Below are positions 55,107 through 64,000 of a DNA stretch of 64,000 nt, piece by piece. This stretch comes from Alteromonas hispanica. GTDB taxonomy: Bacteria; Pseudomonadota; Gammaproteobacteria; Enterobacterales; Alteromonadaceae. The notes beneath the pieces were generated by a model. It did not search any database and was not told where the DNA came from. It saw only the letters and a program-made list of their open reading frames with translations. Positions within the stretch are counted from its first letter, which is position 1, and every line of letters begins with the position of its first letter. Both the position numbers and the translations under genes were made by a program. The stretch covers positions 186,001-250,000 of the forward strand of contig NZ_JAAAWP010000005.1 in the NCBI RefSeq assembly GCF_010500915.1, written 5' to 3'.

Positions 55107-56084
55107 ATGGAATTGATTTATGTTGACGATAACTTACCCGGCATTACTAGGAAGCGTAAAAACGATATGTGGCTTTATTTCGATCCGGTTGGCAACAGAA
55201 TAACAGATGACAAGATTATCCATCGATTAAACGCATTGGCGCTACCTCCCGCTTATAAAGACGCTTGGTTTTGCCCAGAGGAAAACGGCCACATTCTTGC
55301 CACAGGCATCGACAGTAAAGGCCGTAAACAATACCGTTATCACCCAGAGTTTAGAGCACAACAAGAAGAGAAAAAATACGAGGCTTGCGCGGTATTTGGT
55401 AATAAGCTTCCCTTGTTAAGAGCTCGCCTGATATCTGATCTGCAGGGAGATGAACTTACCGTTGAGCGCACAGTAGCGGCAATTGTCAGGCTCATGGACT
55501 TAGGTGCGCTTAGGGTTGGCAATGAACGCAATGTAAAACTCAATAAGAGTTTTGGCGCCACTACGTTGCGAAACCGTCACGCCAAGCTTACTGGTAAAAA
55601 TATCCAGCTTAGGTATCGTGCAAAATCGGGTAAGGAGCGAGAGGTAAATATAACGGATAGAGTGCTAAGCCAAGTGATTAAAGCGCTTCAAGACCTTCCC
55701 GGTCAGCACCTTTTCCAATACATCAGTAATGGCGAGCGAACCAATGTTTCCTCCAGTGAAGTGAATAACTATATTCAGCGCATTATGGGAGAAGAGTTTA
55801 GCGCCAAACACTTTAGAACGTGGCGAGCAAGCACAATTGCATTTGAGCAACTCGCGAAAGCTAGGGGAAACCTTACGTTAACGGCTATGCTCGATAGCGT
55901 CGCTAAGCAACTAGGCAACACGCCCTCTATCGCCCGTAAATCTTATGTTCACCCTGCGCTAATTGATTTATGTAAAAAAGATGAGGAAACTCAAAGGGCA
56001 TGGCGACAGTCTCTCTCTTTACCTAGAAAAACGAAATACTTAAGCCGCTATGAACGCGGGCTTCTCGCATTTTTAAAAGAATGA
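55107..56084 (+). CDS. Type IB DNA topoisomerase (poxvirus-like bacterial type)
   Basis: A 325-aa monomeric type IB topoisomerase that relaxes supercoils via a 3'-phosphotyrosine. Visible: the N-terminal DNA-clamp domain (WLYFDPVGNRITDD), the conserved RVGNERNV and SFGATTLRNRH segment, the ALQDLPGQHLF and the active-site RKSYVHP with Tyr about residue 280. The other catalytic Arg/Lys lie in RHAKLTG-KN and KHFRTWRAST. The frame is open from a GTG at 55056; the ATG at 55107 (MELIYVDD) is the family-like start. Bacterial IB enzymes are scattered in distribution, suggesting past transfer, but codon use here is like the neighbours. Confidence 0.9.
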   Translation: MELIYVDDNLPGITRKRKNDMWLYFDPVGNRITDDKIIHRLNALALPPAYKDAWFCPEENGHILATGIDSKGRKQYRYHPEFRAQQEEKKYEACAVFGNKLPLLRARLISDLQGDELTVERTVAAIVRLMDLGALRVGNERNVKLNKSFGATTLRNRHAKLTGKNIQLRYRAKSGKEREVNITDRVLSQVIKALQDLPGQHLFQYISNGERTNVSSSEVNNYIQRIMGEEFSAKHFRTWRASTIAFEQLAKARGNLTLTAMLDSVAKQLGNTPSIARKSYVHPALIDLCKKDEETQRAWRQSLSLPRKTKYLSRYERGLLAFLKE

Positions 56085-56214
56085 CTCAAAATTGCGCGAT
56101 ATTTTCTTCATTTACCGAAAATTTCGTGCAGCAGTGATCAACACACCCTAGTATTAATGACTTATCACAACGCAATGCGTACAATACCGCCCCCGCAAAA
56201 AAGGTTGGTGATTT

Positions 56215-59040
56215 ATGAGTTCAGACAGTCAATTTTCTATTGGTCAGCGTTGGTTAAGCAACACGGAAACCGAATTGGGATTAGGCGCCATTATTGGTGT
56301 TGATTTTCGTTCAGTTGAAGTTTTGTACCCAGCAACTGGCGAAGCGCGCATGTATACCAAACAAGAAGCGCCTTTAACAAGACTCATATTTGATATTGGC
56401 GATACCGTTAAGAGCCAAGACGGCTGGGAAATGACAGTAACTGAAAAGGAAGAGAGCCAAGGGGTATTCATTTATCACGGCTTACGAGAAGACACCAAGG
56501 CTCAGTCTCGACTTCCTGAAACTATGCTCGACCATCATATTCGCCTTAACCAACCTGAAAAGCGCTTATTTAGTCAACAACTAGACCACCCCAAATGGTT
56601 TGATTTACGAGAAAGCGCCTTACGCTATCAGTATGACTATCAGCGTTCGAATACAATTGGCGTAGCTGGCGCGCGTATTTCACTTATTCCACACCAATTA
56701 CATATTGCTTCTGAAGTGGGTAGCCGTCATGCGCCGCGAGTGCTGCTTGCCGATGAGGTGGGGCTGGGTAAAACCATTGAAGCTGCGCTTATTATCCATC
56801 AGCAAATAAAAACTGGACGAGCATCTCGTATTCTAATTTTAGTGCCAGATTCGCTTATGCATCAGTGGCTAGTAGAAATGTTGCGCCGTGTTAACTTGGC
56901 GTTTGCTATCTTTGACGAAAGCCGCTGCGAAGCCTTAGATGAAGAAGGTATTAATCCCTTCGACAGTGAACAGCTAGTATTGTGTAGTATCGACTTCTTA
57001 AGCAAAAGTGAAAAACGTCAGCAGCAGGTTGAAGATGCGACTTGGGATTTGATGGTTGTAGATGAGGCGCATCACCTTTCATGGTCTCAAGAAGCACCGT
57101 CTCAAGAATATCTTTGCGTAGAAGCACTCGCTAATACGACACCAGGTGTATTGCTGCTTACGGCCACACCAGACCAATTAGGTCACGAAAGTCACTTTGC
57201 CAGACTGCGTCTATTAGATCCTGCGCGCTTTCACAGTTATGAGAGCTTTTTAACTGAAGAGTCTCAATATAGCCAGCTTGCTGATGCAGTAGCTCCACTT
57301 CTTTCAGATGCCGAGCCAAATGAGAAACAGCGTACAACGCTATGCAATTTTGCGCCTGAGGTTATGGAGCATGCGGGTGACTTATCCACCTCACAAAACA
57401 GGCACGCCTTACTGCACCAGCTTATCGACTGTCACGGTACAGGACGTATGCTGTTTAGAAACCGTAGAGCGAATATCGAAGGTTTTCCCGAGCGTAAACT
57501 TTCGGCGTACGAACTTGCCTTACCACAAGAATATGAAGCCGCCGTTGAAAGCGATGACTTGCTGGTAGCTCTTTATCCGGAGCGCACGCCTAGTGTAGTG
57601 AACAGTTGGACCAAGCTAGACCCTCGCGTGAACTGGCTGATGGACTTCATGCAGGACATAAAACCAGAAAAGATATTGCTGATTTGCGCCAGCGCTCGCA
57701 CCGCGCAAGAGCTAGGAGAAGTCATTCGCACGCAAACCGGCATACGACACAGTGTATTTCACGAAGGCATGAGTATTGTTGAGCGCGACAAAGCGGCGCA
57801 CTACTTTGCCGACGAGGAAGAAGGCGCACAAATTTTGCTGTGTAGTGAGATAGGCAGCGAAGGGCGTAATTTCCAATTTGCCCACCATCTTGTTTTGTTT
57901 GACTTGCCTATTACACCAGACTTGCTTGAGCAGCGTATAGGTCGCTTAGATAGAATCGGACAAACTCACACAGTGAATATCCACGTGCCTTACCTGGCAA
58001 AAAGTGCTCAGCATGTGTTGCTAGATTGGTATCACGAAGGCTTAAACGCGTTTGAAAAAACCTGCCCCACAGGCTCTGGCGTGTTTGACGATGTAAAACC
58101 GTTACTAATGAACGCATGTTTACACCCTAGCGACATGACGGTACGCGACGAACTCATTAATTTGAGCGTAACGCTAAACAGTCAACTTGTTGCTCAACTT
58201 GAAGCGGGCAGAGATAGGTTGCTAGAGCTTAATGCATCTGGTGAAGGCCGTGTCGAGCAGTTACTCGAAGATATTATTGCACTTGATAGCGACCAAGATT
58301 TATCTCGATTCATGGGGCGTGTGTTCGACGCTATTGGCGTTCAGCAAGATGAAAAAGGCAACGACTGCTTTATTTTAATGCCAACGGAACAAATGGTGAG
58401 TCAGCTACCAGGCTTAGATCCTGAAGGCATGACAGTAACGTACAAGCGACGTGTGGCAACAACGTTGGAAAATGTCCAGTTTTTGAGCTGGGACCACCCG
58501 TTAGTTCATACCGCCATCGATGCCGTGCTTACTGACGTACACGGCAAAAGCAGCATGGCCTTTATTGCAGACCCTGAGCTTCCCAAAGGGGCATATTGGA
58601 TAGAGGCATTGTTTGTTCTTCATGCTCAAGCGCCAAAAGCATTGCAGCTCGGTCGATTTTTACCGCAAACGCCGGTAAGAGTGTGCCTTGATGCACAAGG
58701 CAATGCCGTAGATTTAACATTTGATGTTAAGCGTAAGGTCAATCGTAAGATTTCAGCTCAGCTGCTCAAGGCGCTACAACAACCTCTTAGCATTGCGATT
58801 GAGAAAACCCGCTCGCTAGCTCATCAGCAAGCTAACCAAAAATTACACGACGCGCTCAATACTATGCATACAACGCTCAATGATGAAATTCAGCGGTTAA
58901 AAGACTTACAAAAGCGCAACCCGGCTGTACGCGACAGCGAAATTGAGTTTATTGAACAGCAAATGAACGCCCTTGATAAAGTGATACAGGGCGCAGATGT
59001 GCAGTTTGATGCTATTAGAATTATAGTGAATAACCCGTAA
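56215..59040 (+). CDS. rapA: RNA polymerase-associated ATPase RapA (HepA)
   Basis: A 941-aa Swi2/Snf2 ATPase that recycles stalled RNA polymerase. The N-terminal two Tudor-like domains (FSIGQRWLSNTETELGLG) are followed by the helicase core: LLADEVGLGKTIEAALI (Walker A), DEAHH (II), TATP (III), and motif VI QRIGRLDRIGQ. The C-terminal Rpb1-contacting domain ends near the coiled helices. E. coli RapA is 968 aa. The next gene starts on the last A of its TAA (TAATG), so rluA is coupled. A clear ribosome-like GGTTGG before the ATG. Confidence 0.95.
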   Translation: MSSDSQFSIGQRWLSNTETELGLGAIIGVDFRSVEVLYPATGEARMYTKQEAPLTRLIFDIGDTVKSQDGWEMTVTEKEESQGVFIYHGLREDTKAQSRLPETMLDHHIRLNQPEKRLFSQQLDHPKWFDLRESALRYQYDYQRSNTIGVAGARISLIPHQLHIASEVGSRHAPRVLLADEVGLGKTIEAALIIHQQIKTGRASRILILVPDSLMHQWLVEMLRRVNLAFAIFDESRCEALDEEGINPFDSEQLVLCSIDFLSKSEKRQQQVEDATWDLMVVDEAHHLSWSQEAPSQEYLCVEALANTTPGVLLLTATPDQLGHESHFARLRLLDPARFHSYESFLTEESQYSQLADAVAPLLSDAEPNEKQRTTLCNFAPEVMEHAGDLSTSQNRHALLHQLIDCHGTGRMLFRNRRANIEGFPERKLSAYELALPQEYEAAVESDDLLVALYPERTPSVVNSWTKLDPRVNWLMDFMQDIKPEKILLICASARTAQELGEVIRTQTGIRHSVFHEGMSIVERDKAAHYFADEEEGAQILLCSEIGSEGRNFQFAHHLVLFDLPITPDLLEQRIGRLDRIGQTHTVNIHVPYLAKSAQHVLLDWYHEGLNAFEKTCPTGSGVFDDVKPLLMNACLHPSDMTVRDELINLSVTLNSQLVAQLEAGRDRLLELNASGEGRVEQLLEDIIALDSDQDLSRFMGRVFDAIGVQQDEKGNDCFILMPTEQMVSQLPGLDPEGMTVTYKRRVATTLENVQFLSWDHPLVHTAIDAVLTDVHGKSSMAFIADPELPKGAYWIEALFVLHAQAPKALQLGRFLPQTPVRVCLDAQGNAVDLTFDVKRKVNRKISAQLLKALQQPLSIAIEKTRSLAHQQANQKLHDALNTMHTTLNDEIQRLKDLQKRNPAVRDSEIEFIEQQMNALDKVIQGADVQFDAIRIIVNNP

Positions 59041-59771
59041 TGGCCAATCCAGCGTTCGTCTATAACCCACCATATCACCCCTATCTCAATTTTTTATATA
59101 GAGATGATTTTATGGTGGTGGCATTAAAACCCAGCGGATTACTGAGTGTACCCGGCAGGCTTGAAGCCCACAAAGACGCACTCATTACCCGCGTTAATAA
59201 AGTTCTGCCTACTGCGACTGTAGTGCATAGGCTCGACATGGCTACGTCGGGCATTATGGTTATGGCGCTCACAAAATTCAGCCATCGCGCTATTAGCAAG
59301 CAATTTGAGCTAAGAGAAACGAAGAAGCGCTACTTTGCCCGGGTCTACGGGCACGTTGAAAAAGACAGTGGCGAAATAGATTTGCCTCTTATTGTTGATT
59401 ACCCTAACAGACCCAAACAAAAGGTTGATCACGAGTACGGCAAACCTTCAGTAACTCACTATGATGTAATAACGCGCTCTACAGACAGCGAGAATCGCCC
59501 GTTTACGCTAGTGTCACTTCGCCCCATTACGGGTCGCTCTCATCAACTCAGGGTGCATATGCTATCTCTTGGCCATCCAATACTTGGAGACCGTCTTTAT
59601 GCCCATGACAGGGCATTGTCGATGGCAAACCGTTTACAGCTGCATGCAGAAAGTTTAAGCCTGAAACACCCAAAGTCGAACAACTGGCTGAATTTTCAAA
59701 GCACCATCCCATTTAGCGACTTTAAACCGACGCCGCTTACTACTTTTGCCTCGGTGCACCTCGCCAAATAA
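59040..59771 (+). CDS. rluA: Pseudouridine synthase RluA
   Basis: A 243-aa pseudouridine synthase modifying 23S rRNA U746 and tRNA U32 in E. coli (219 aa there). The catalytic Asp lies in HRLDMATSGIMVMAL. Other family motifs are YRDDFMVVALKPSGLLSVPG near the start and GRSHQLRVHMLSLGHPILGD. Its ATG shares the A of the rapA stop (TAATG), the conserved rapA-rluA arrangement. Confidence 0.94.
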   Translation: MANPAFVYNPPYHPYLNFLYRDDFMVVALKPSGLLSVPGRLEAHKDALITRVNKVLPTATVVHRLDMATSGIMVMALTKFSHRAISKQFELRETKKRYFARVYGHVEKDSGEIDLPLIVDYPNRPKQKVDHEYGKPSVTHYDVITRSTDSENRPFTLVSLRPITGRSHQLRVHMLSLGHPILGDRLYAHDRALSMANRLQLHAESLSLKHPKSNNWLNFQSTIPFSDFKPTPLTTFASVHLAK

Positions 59772-59945
59772 CTCATGAACGCAAACATCTGAAAGCGAAA
59801 TGGCTGAAACGCTGCAGCCCACAGATTTGATAAACTTTACCGAGTAGCTGCCGATATACTATTACCCACTCAGTAAGTATTGAAGACATACTAGCTGATA
59901 CCGAAAGTTCTCGACAAGTAAGCTGAATTTAAAGGTTTCAAAGTT

Positions 59946-60869
59946 ATGCAAAGGTGCACTGCTATCATGTTGTCTCTGCTAGCGCTAGGCGCAATGCCTT
60001 TTGCTGCCTGCGCAGACTACTTTACTGATATCAGTCATGGCTTTGCACTTGGCGAAGTACAAGAACTTATGGTTGGCGAGCAAGTCGCACCAATTATTGA
60101 AGTTGAATCGCAAACGCCGCTTTCTCAAGGCGTTGCAATTATTCTTGTTGAGCCATTTTTGTCTAATTTTTCACTGGCACAAAGCAAAGAACTGGCAGAT
60201 TACCTTTCACAGAAAGGCTGGCATGTAGTAATCAGCCCGTTTAATATGAGCATGATGCCACTGTCTGAAGAAACGGCCAGTGAGACAACTGACGCGCCCT
60301 CATCGGCCACAGATCCTTCGGATGCTGCATCAAGCACGTCGAATAAGGAAGGTAACCCTGGCTCAAATAACGTTTCAATTCATCCTCGAAGCACAAATTT
60401 AACCCAGTATTTCGATTTTGACGACACCACTCAACAGCTTTCCACCCAGCTCTTAGCGCTCAACAACAAGCTTCAGAACGTGCAAGGCTATCGCCTAGTA
60501 ATTGCTCAAGGAATGATTGCAGCAGCGTTTTTAGATGCCACTAGTAAAAATAGCAACTTTGAACCCGATAGCTTCATCAGCGTTTCTCCCTATTGGCCTC
60601 AACATACTGTTAACAGAGGTATAAGTGAGCTTATAGCCTCCAGCACGTTCCCGGTTTTAGACCTTTCTATAAAGGGACTTAGTGACTGGGAAAGCAAAAC
60701 CGTTGTTATGCGCAGGAATCGTGCAAAAACTAGCCTAAAGCTACACTACCGGCAAATTATCCTCCCTTCATCCAACTCAGTCTTTAGTCTAAATCAAAAT
60801 CAAAAAACCCCTTACATTCAACTGGTTGCAAATAACACAATTGGCTGGACACGCTATTTAGGCTGGTAA
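59946..60869 (+). CDS. DUF3530 family exported protein
   Basis: A 307-aa protein with a cleavable signal peptide (cleavage near CADYF). The rest resembles DUF3530, an alpha/beta-hydrolase-like family of unknown function in gammaproteobacteria: an N-terminal VAIILVEPF strand, an Ala/Ser/Thr-rich disordered insert at residues 115-150 (SETTDAPSSATDPSDAASS), and the LVIAQGMIAAAF segment at the usual nucleophile-elbow position (GMIAA instead of GxSxG), so the catalytic Ser seems absent. Periplasmic location inferred. Monocistronic. Confidence 0.72.
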   Translation: MQRCTAIMLSLLALGAMPFAACADYFTDISHGFALGEVQELMVGEQVAPIIEVESQTPLSQGVAIILVEPFLSNFSLAQSKELADYLSQKGWHVVISPFNMSMMPLSEETASETTDAPSSATDPSDAASSTSNKEGNPGSNNVSIHPRSTNLTQYFDFDDTTQQLSTQLLALNNKLQNVQGYRLVIAQGMIAAAFLDATSKNSNFEPDSFISVSPYWPQHTVNRGISELIASSTFPVLDLSIKGLSDWESKTVVMRRNRAKTSLKLHYRQIILPSSNSVFSLNQNQKTPYIQLVANNTIGWTRYLGW

Positions 60870-61011
60870 TTTTTTGCATTCACCACTAGTCTAAATTGAT
60901 ACGCAGATCAATTACCTATCTGAATCTCCGCAAAAAGTAACCCGGGTTTAAGAGCAGTTGCAATGTTATGAACTATAATACGCTCAGTAGTAAGAAAACG
61001 GTTGGGGTCTT

Positions 61012-61335
61012 ATGACTGTGACAGAATTTGTTGATAGCAAGTCAAAACAGTTGTGTTTTTATCTAAAAGCTTTTTGGAACGAAGGCTTGCCGGTAGAAGA
61101 GCTCGAATTGTTTTTTTGGGACTGCATGGAAGAATGGGGGCAAGTCGACTGTACTCTCACACAACCTTACACCGAAAAAGAGCGTGTATTTTGGCATGTG
61201 CTGCATCAAATTCATTACTGGAATGATGACAAACTAAAAAACGACCAGATATTGATTGATGAACTCACTCATTGTGTCAGCTTTTTAGAAAACGCTGGAA
61301 AGTGTCCTATAGACTGCGTTGGAATACGACCTTAA
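61012..61335 (+). CDS. Small hypothetical protein
   Basis: A 107-aa soluble acidic protein with four cysteines (QLCFYL, WDCMEEWG, DCTLT, CPIDCVGI); the C-terminal CPIDC pair could bind metal or form a disulfide. No signal peptide. The family is not recognised. Starts with ATG about 10 nt after a GGTTGGGGT stretch with weak ribosome-site character. Separate from its neighbours by 142 bp before and 262 bp after. Confidence 0.6.
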   Translation: MTVTEFVDSKSKQLCFYLKAFWNEGLPVEELELFFWDCMEEWGQVDCTLTQPYTEKERVFWHVLHQIHYWNDDKLKNDQILIDELTHCVSFLENAGKCPIDCVGIRP

Positions 61336-61597
61336 CCCCTACTCTTTTATTGTCATCAATGAGTCCACAGCACACCTTGTTGTAGTTTGAGCCTCTTTAA
61401 ACTCGTAAATTCCACTTCCTCAGTTGCTTGCAAAAAATTAGTAATCTCGAAAACCCTTTATCTGAAGCTTTTTTGTAGAAAAACTCTGCCACCCATAAAA
61501 AGTGCTGACGCTGTTTTCAGCTTTCTGACAGAGGTCATTGGTTGTACGTGTTGCCATTTTCCCCTTTACATGGCTCAATACACAACTTGATTCTCTG

Positions 61598-62959
61598 ATG
61601 GGCAATATTTTGCTAGGCGCTATAAAAACATATAACGACAAACGCTTTTTAAGCATTTTTTGCTTTGGTATTGCAAGTGGTTTTCCATGGATAATGATAG
61701 GCTCTGTGCTGTCAGCCTGGCTAAAAGACGACGGTCTGTCTCGCTCGGCCATTGGATTATTCGGCATTATCTTTGCCACTTACTCAATCAACTTCTTGTG
61801 GTCTCCACTGGTGGATAGACTAAAACCACCGATTTTAGGCCAGCGAAAAGGCTGGATTTTTTCCATGCAGATTGGCATCGTTGCATGCTGCATAGCCATG
61901 TCTCAACTCACCACTTCGTCTCATCTTTTTTACATCGCGCTTGTAGGGCTTTTCACTGCCATTTTTTCAGCCACTCAAGATATTGCTATTGATGGCTTTC
62001 GCATAGACTGCATTGCCGAAGATGATAAAGACGGTATGTCTGCAGCCTCTTCCGTAGCAACTGCGGGTTGGTGGACAGGCTATGGTGGCTTGGGCGCCAT
62101 TCCTTTTTTCCTTGCAGATCTGACTGATTGGAGTTGGGCCAACATTTATTTGTTGCTAGGGGTATTAATGGGCGTGCTTGCTGTAGCTACGTTACTGGCC
62201 AAAGAGCCGGATATCGACAGAGATGCACTGTTTGACCGCATAGATTCTAATGGAGCAGGCACTGGCTCTGTAGACTCTAATGCCGGCGTCAAAGATAAAA
62301 TTTCACGCTGGTTAAAGAGCACATTAGTCAGCCCATTTTCTGAGTTTTTTGCTCGAAATGGAGTGAAACTAGCGCTTTCCTTCTTATTATTTATTTTTCT
62401 CTTCAAAATAGGTGAAGCCTTTCTCGGGCGCATGAGCATTGTTTTTTATAAAGAAATTGGCTTCACTAACAGTGATATTGCTACCTACTCAAAACTGCTG
62501 AATTGGTGGGTAACTATTGTATTTTCCCTGTTAGGGGGAATTGTAAACATTCGCTATGGCATTTATCGCGGCTTAATGGTGGCGGGCATCGCTATGGCAG
62601 CGTCTAATTTACTGTTTGCAGTAATAGCACAAACAGGCCCTTCCACCTCATTACTGGCCTTCACCGTGATTGTAGACGGTTTTACGGGAGCTTGGAGCAC
62701 GGTAGCCATGGTGGCGTTTATATCGCTACTGTGTAATCGCGCCTTTAGCGCCACACAATACGCCCTAATGGCATCCTTAAGCGTGGCAGGAAGGACATTT
62801 GTCGCTTCAAGCAGCGGAATAGTTGTGGACAGCTTGAACGGAAATTGGAGTCTGTTTTTTATACTCACGGCGGTAATGGTGATACCAAGCTTGGTGTTTC
62901 TCTACAGCATTCGAGAGCATATTAAAAACGTGCAGAATCCGTTAGCGCCGAGAACCTAG
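61598..62959 (+). CDS. AmpG-like major facilitator permease
   Basis: A 453-aa inner-membrane MFS transporter with 12 predicted spans. Early segments (FLSIFCFGIASGFPWIMIGSVLSAWLKDDG, SRSAIGLFGIIFATYSINFLWSPLVDR) and the ATQDIAIDGFRID segment are strongly AmpG/PAT-like, the family importing anhydromuropeptides for cell-wall recycling or acetyl-CoA. The central cytoplasmic loop has a Ser/Asp/Gly-rich insertion (about residues 220-250). The frame is open to a TTG at 61538, but the ATG at 61598 gives the normal AmpG start. No clear ribosome site is seen. Specificity needs testing. Confidence 0.85.
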   Translation: MGNILLGAIKTYNDKRFLSIFCFGIASGFPWIMIGSVLSAWLKDDGLSRSAIGLFGIIFATYSINFLWSPLVDRLKPPILGQRKGWIFSMQIGIVACCIAMSQLTTSSHLFYIALVGLFTAIFSATQDIAIDGFRIDCIAEDDKDGMSAASSVATAGWWTGYGGLGAIPFFLADLTDWSWANIYLLLGVLMGVLAVATLLAKEPDIDRDALFDRIDSNGAGTGSVDSNAGVKDKISRWLKSTLVSPFSEFFARNGVKLALSFLLFIFLFKIGEAFLGRMSIVFYKEIGFTNSDIATYSKLLNWWVTIVFSLLGGIVNIRYGIYRGLMVAGIAMAASNLLFAVIAQTGPSTSLLAFTVIVDGFTGAWSTVAMVAFISLLCNRAFSATQYALMASLSVAGRTFVASSSGIVVDSLNGNWSLFFILTAVMVIPSLVFLYSIREHIKNVQNPLAPRT

Positions 62960-63132
62960 AATGTATCCATTCACTGGTACGGTTACAAATACTATTAAGC
63001 TATAGTGGAGCTTCTGATTAGAGAAGTTCAAGTGTTCGTAAACAAACTTGTTAGTGGCTCTATACATCAATGGGCATCTGCTAAGAATGCACTGCTGGTC
63101 GAAGGGAGATAACTCATGGAAGGAGATAGTTA

Positions 63133-64000
63133 ATGCCTAAACGCGATGGTAAGTTTTTATTCTTGTTTTTACTCTTGTTTTTATTCGCAATACTCTCTTT
63201 ATTTTACGTATTTACCGTTACCGAGCCGGAAAGTAAGATAGAGGAACGCTCAGCAAAGAACGAGCAACCAGAGCGATACAGTAATAAAGAACAATTTTTC
63301 AATAAAGCAGTGTCACCTCATGACCAAGCTGAAGACCTATCAATACATTTATGCGAAGAGTTTAATCAAAAAGTAAAGAGAAACACGCGTCAATCAGTCC
63401 AACAGCAGTTGAAACCTCTGCAATGGCAAAGACATATAAAAGCGGGTTACTCTACAAATGAGATAATTGCTGCCATAGACTATTTAGGCTCACCAAATGC
63501 AGCGTTAAACATTGCTATTCAAGCCCAAAAAAATGCTTCAAAGCATGCCGAAGATAACCGGAAGTTGTACGACTATATTGAGAATGTCGCGCCAGATTTA
63601 CTTGTCTCTTCACCTTTTATATTTTCTGTAAAGGTGCCACAGAATGCACTAGCAGGTTACACGTCATTGTCCAAAGTAGAAAGACAACGCATACTCGAGG
63701 ACACCTCTGTAAACGTCGATGACGTGGCATTCTTTATGGCTGATGATTCAACAACTGATGACATGCTATTCGAACTAATAGCTGCCCTTGACGATCCAAA
63801 CGATGTTGTTGGTTATTCTGGGTTCTCGCATACCACATCACTCCTTGACTATGCGCTTTTTCGTCGCAGTGCTGAAATAGTAAATTTACTGTTGGATAGA
63901 GGTGCTAACGCTACACAACAAATGTACGTAGGCGGAAGCTTAGACTGGGCTTTAGCTCGCATACACTACGCATATGTAGGGGAAGACGAAGGAAAGTGGC
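63133..64000 (+). CDS. Membrane-anchored ankyrin-repeat protein, 3' truncated by window edge
   Basis: A frame starting ATG at 63133 (AGGAG 7 nt upstream) and still open at the window end, at least 289 codons. An N-terminal basic start (MPKRDGK) is followed by a Leu/Phe-rich membrane helix (residues about 8-28), a charged linker, a helical region and then ankyrin-type repeats (TSLLDYALFRRSAEIVNLLLDRGAN near residue 240-265). Ankyrin repeats bind proteins; the role here is unknown. Confidence 0.75.
   Translation, partial: MPKRDGKFLFLFLLLFLFAILSLFYVFTVTEPESKIEERSAKNEQPERYSNKEQFFNKAVSPHDQAEDLSIHLCEEFNQKVKRNTRQSVQQQLKPLQWQRHIKAGYSTNEIIAAIDYLGSPNAALNIAIQAQKNASKHAEDNRKLYDYIENVAPDLLVSSPFIFSVKVPQNALAGYTSLSKVERQRILEDTSVNVDDVAFFMADDSTTDDMLFELIAALDDPNDVVGYSGFSHTTSLLDYALFRRSAEIVNLLLDRGANATQQMYVGGSLDWALARIHYAYVGEDEGKW

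Noticed and set aside
61387..61590. 67-codon frame before the AmpG-like gene
   Set aside because: Low-complexity, no ribosome site, overlaps an opposite-strand frame; probably chance.

Overview
The window looks like a stretch of chromosome from a marine gammaproteobacterium of the Alteromonadales, most likely Alteromonas or a close relative. This rests on protein families and gene order. The block tolC / nudF-yqiB-cpdA-yqiA-parE, the epmA-efp-epmB cluster and the rapA-rluA pair are gammaproteobacterial. DUF3016, DUF3530 and the many TonB-dependent and lipoprotein-type envelope proteins fit Alteromonadales. Genes are dense, on both strands, with moderate GC. I saw no rRNA, tRNA, CRISPR array, prophage or integrated plasmid. 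This is mostly ordinary core and soft-core chromosome.

Layout. 1-2.4 kb: end of an enolase-superfamily sugar-acid dehydratase facing an amidohydrolase/SDR pair, probably sugar-acid catabolism. 2.5-5.4 kb: long-chain-type acyl-CoA dehydrogenase, a DUF3016 protein and a small membrane protein that seems frameshifted at its C-terminus. 5.4-8.3 kb: ccoG-srkA behind an FNR-like box. 8.4-10.7 kb: cobalamin riboswitch and BtuB-like receptor. 10.9-15.5 kb: DsbA, an HD phosphohydrolase, a DUF4397 lipoprotein and a YbiB/TrpD2-type protein. 15.5-22.9 kb: VOC protein, SulP transporter, small membrane protein, nucleotidyltransferase, PAP2 phosphatase, BolA, AlkB-like oxygenase, RlmG and a secreted cyclophilin. 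23-24.8 kb: a rhomboid protease gene interrupted by a 265-bp structured element with 32-bp inverted ends, then a thioesterase. 25-30.7 kb: an uncharacterised protein, GNAT, a ChaC/GGCT-like protein and a His-rich zinc-type TonB receptor under a Zur-like palindrome. 30.9-33.6 kb: the EF-P beta-lysylation module. 33.6-38.2 kb: small unknowns, a large unknown envelope protein and a collagen-like beta-propeller lipoprotein. 38.4-44.6 kb: parE operon and tolC. 44.8-54.6 kb: voltage-gated-type ion channel, TPR lipoprotein, DEAD-box helicase, CysG, a transglutaminase-like protein and PhoH. 55-64 kb: topoisomerase IB, RapA, RluA, a DUF3530 protein, an AmpG-like transporter and a truncated ankyrin protein.

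Functional themes. Translation: EF-P and its two modifying enzymes, RlmG, RluA and the helicase. Metal and cofactor uptake: the B12 riboswitch with BtuB, the Zur-like site with a ZnuD-like receptor, and siroheme synthesis. Envelope: TolC, DsbA, lipoproteins and the AmpG-like permease. Second messengers and nucleotides: CpdA, NudF and an HD hydrolase.

I did not find a clear new multi-gene system. The least explained items are the structured inverted-repeat element in the rhomboid gene, a strong terminator placed directly against the cysG start codon, the out-of-frame coding-like tail of the small gene at 5.0 kb, a BacNav-type channel with an acidic selectivity filter, and three intergenic arrays of 14-16 bp tandem repeats.
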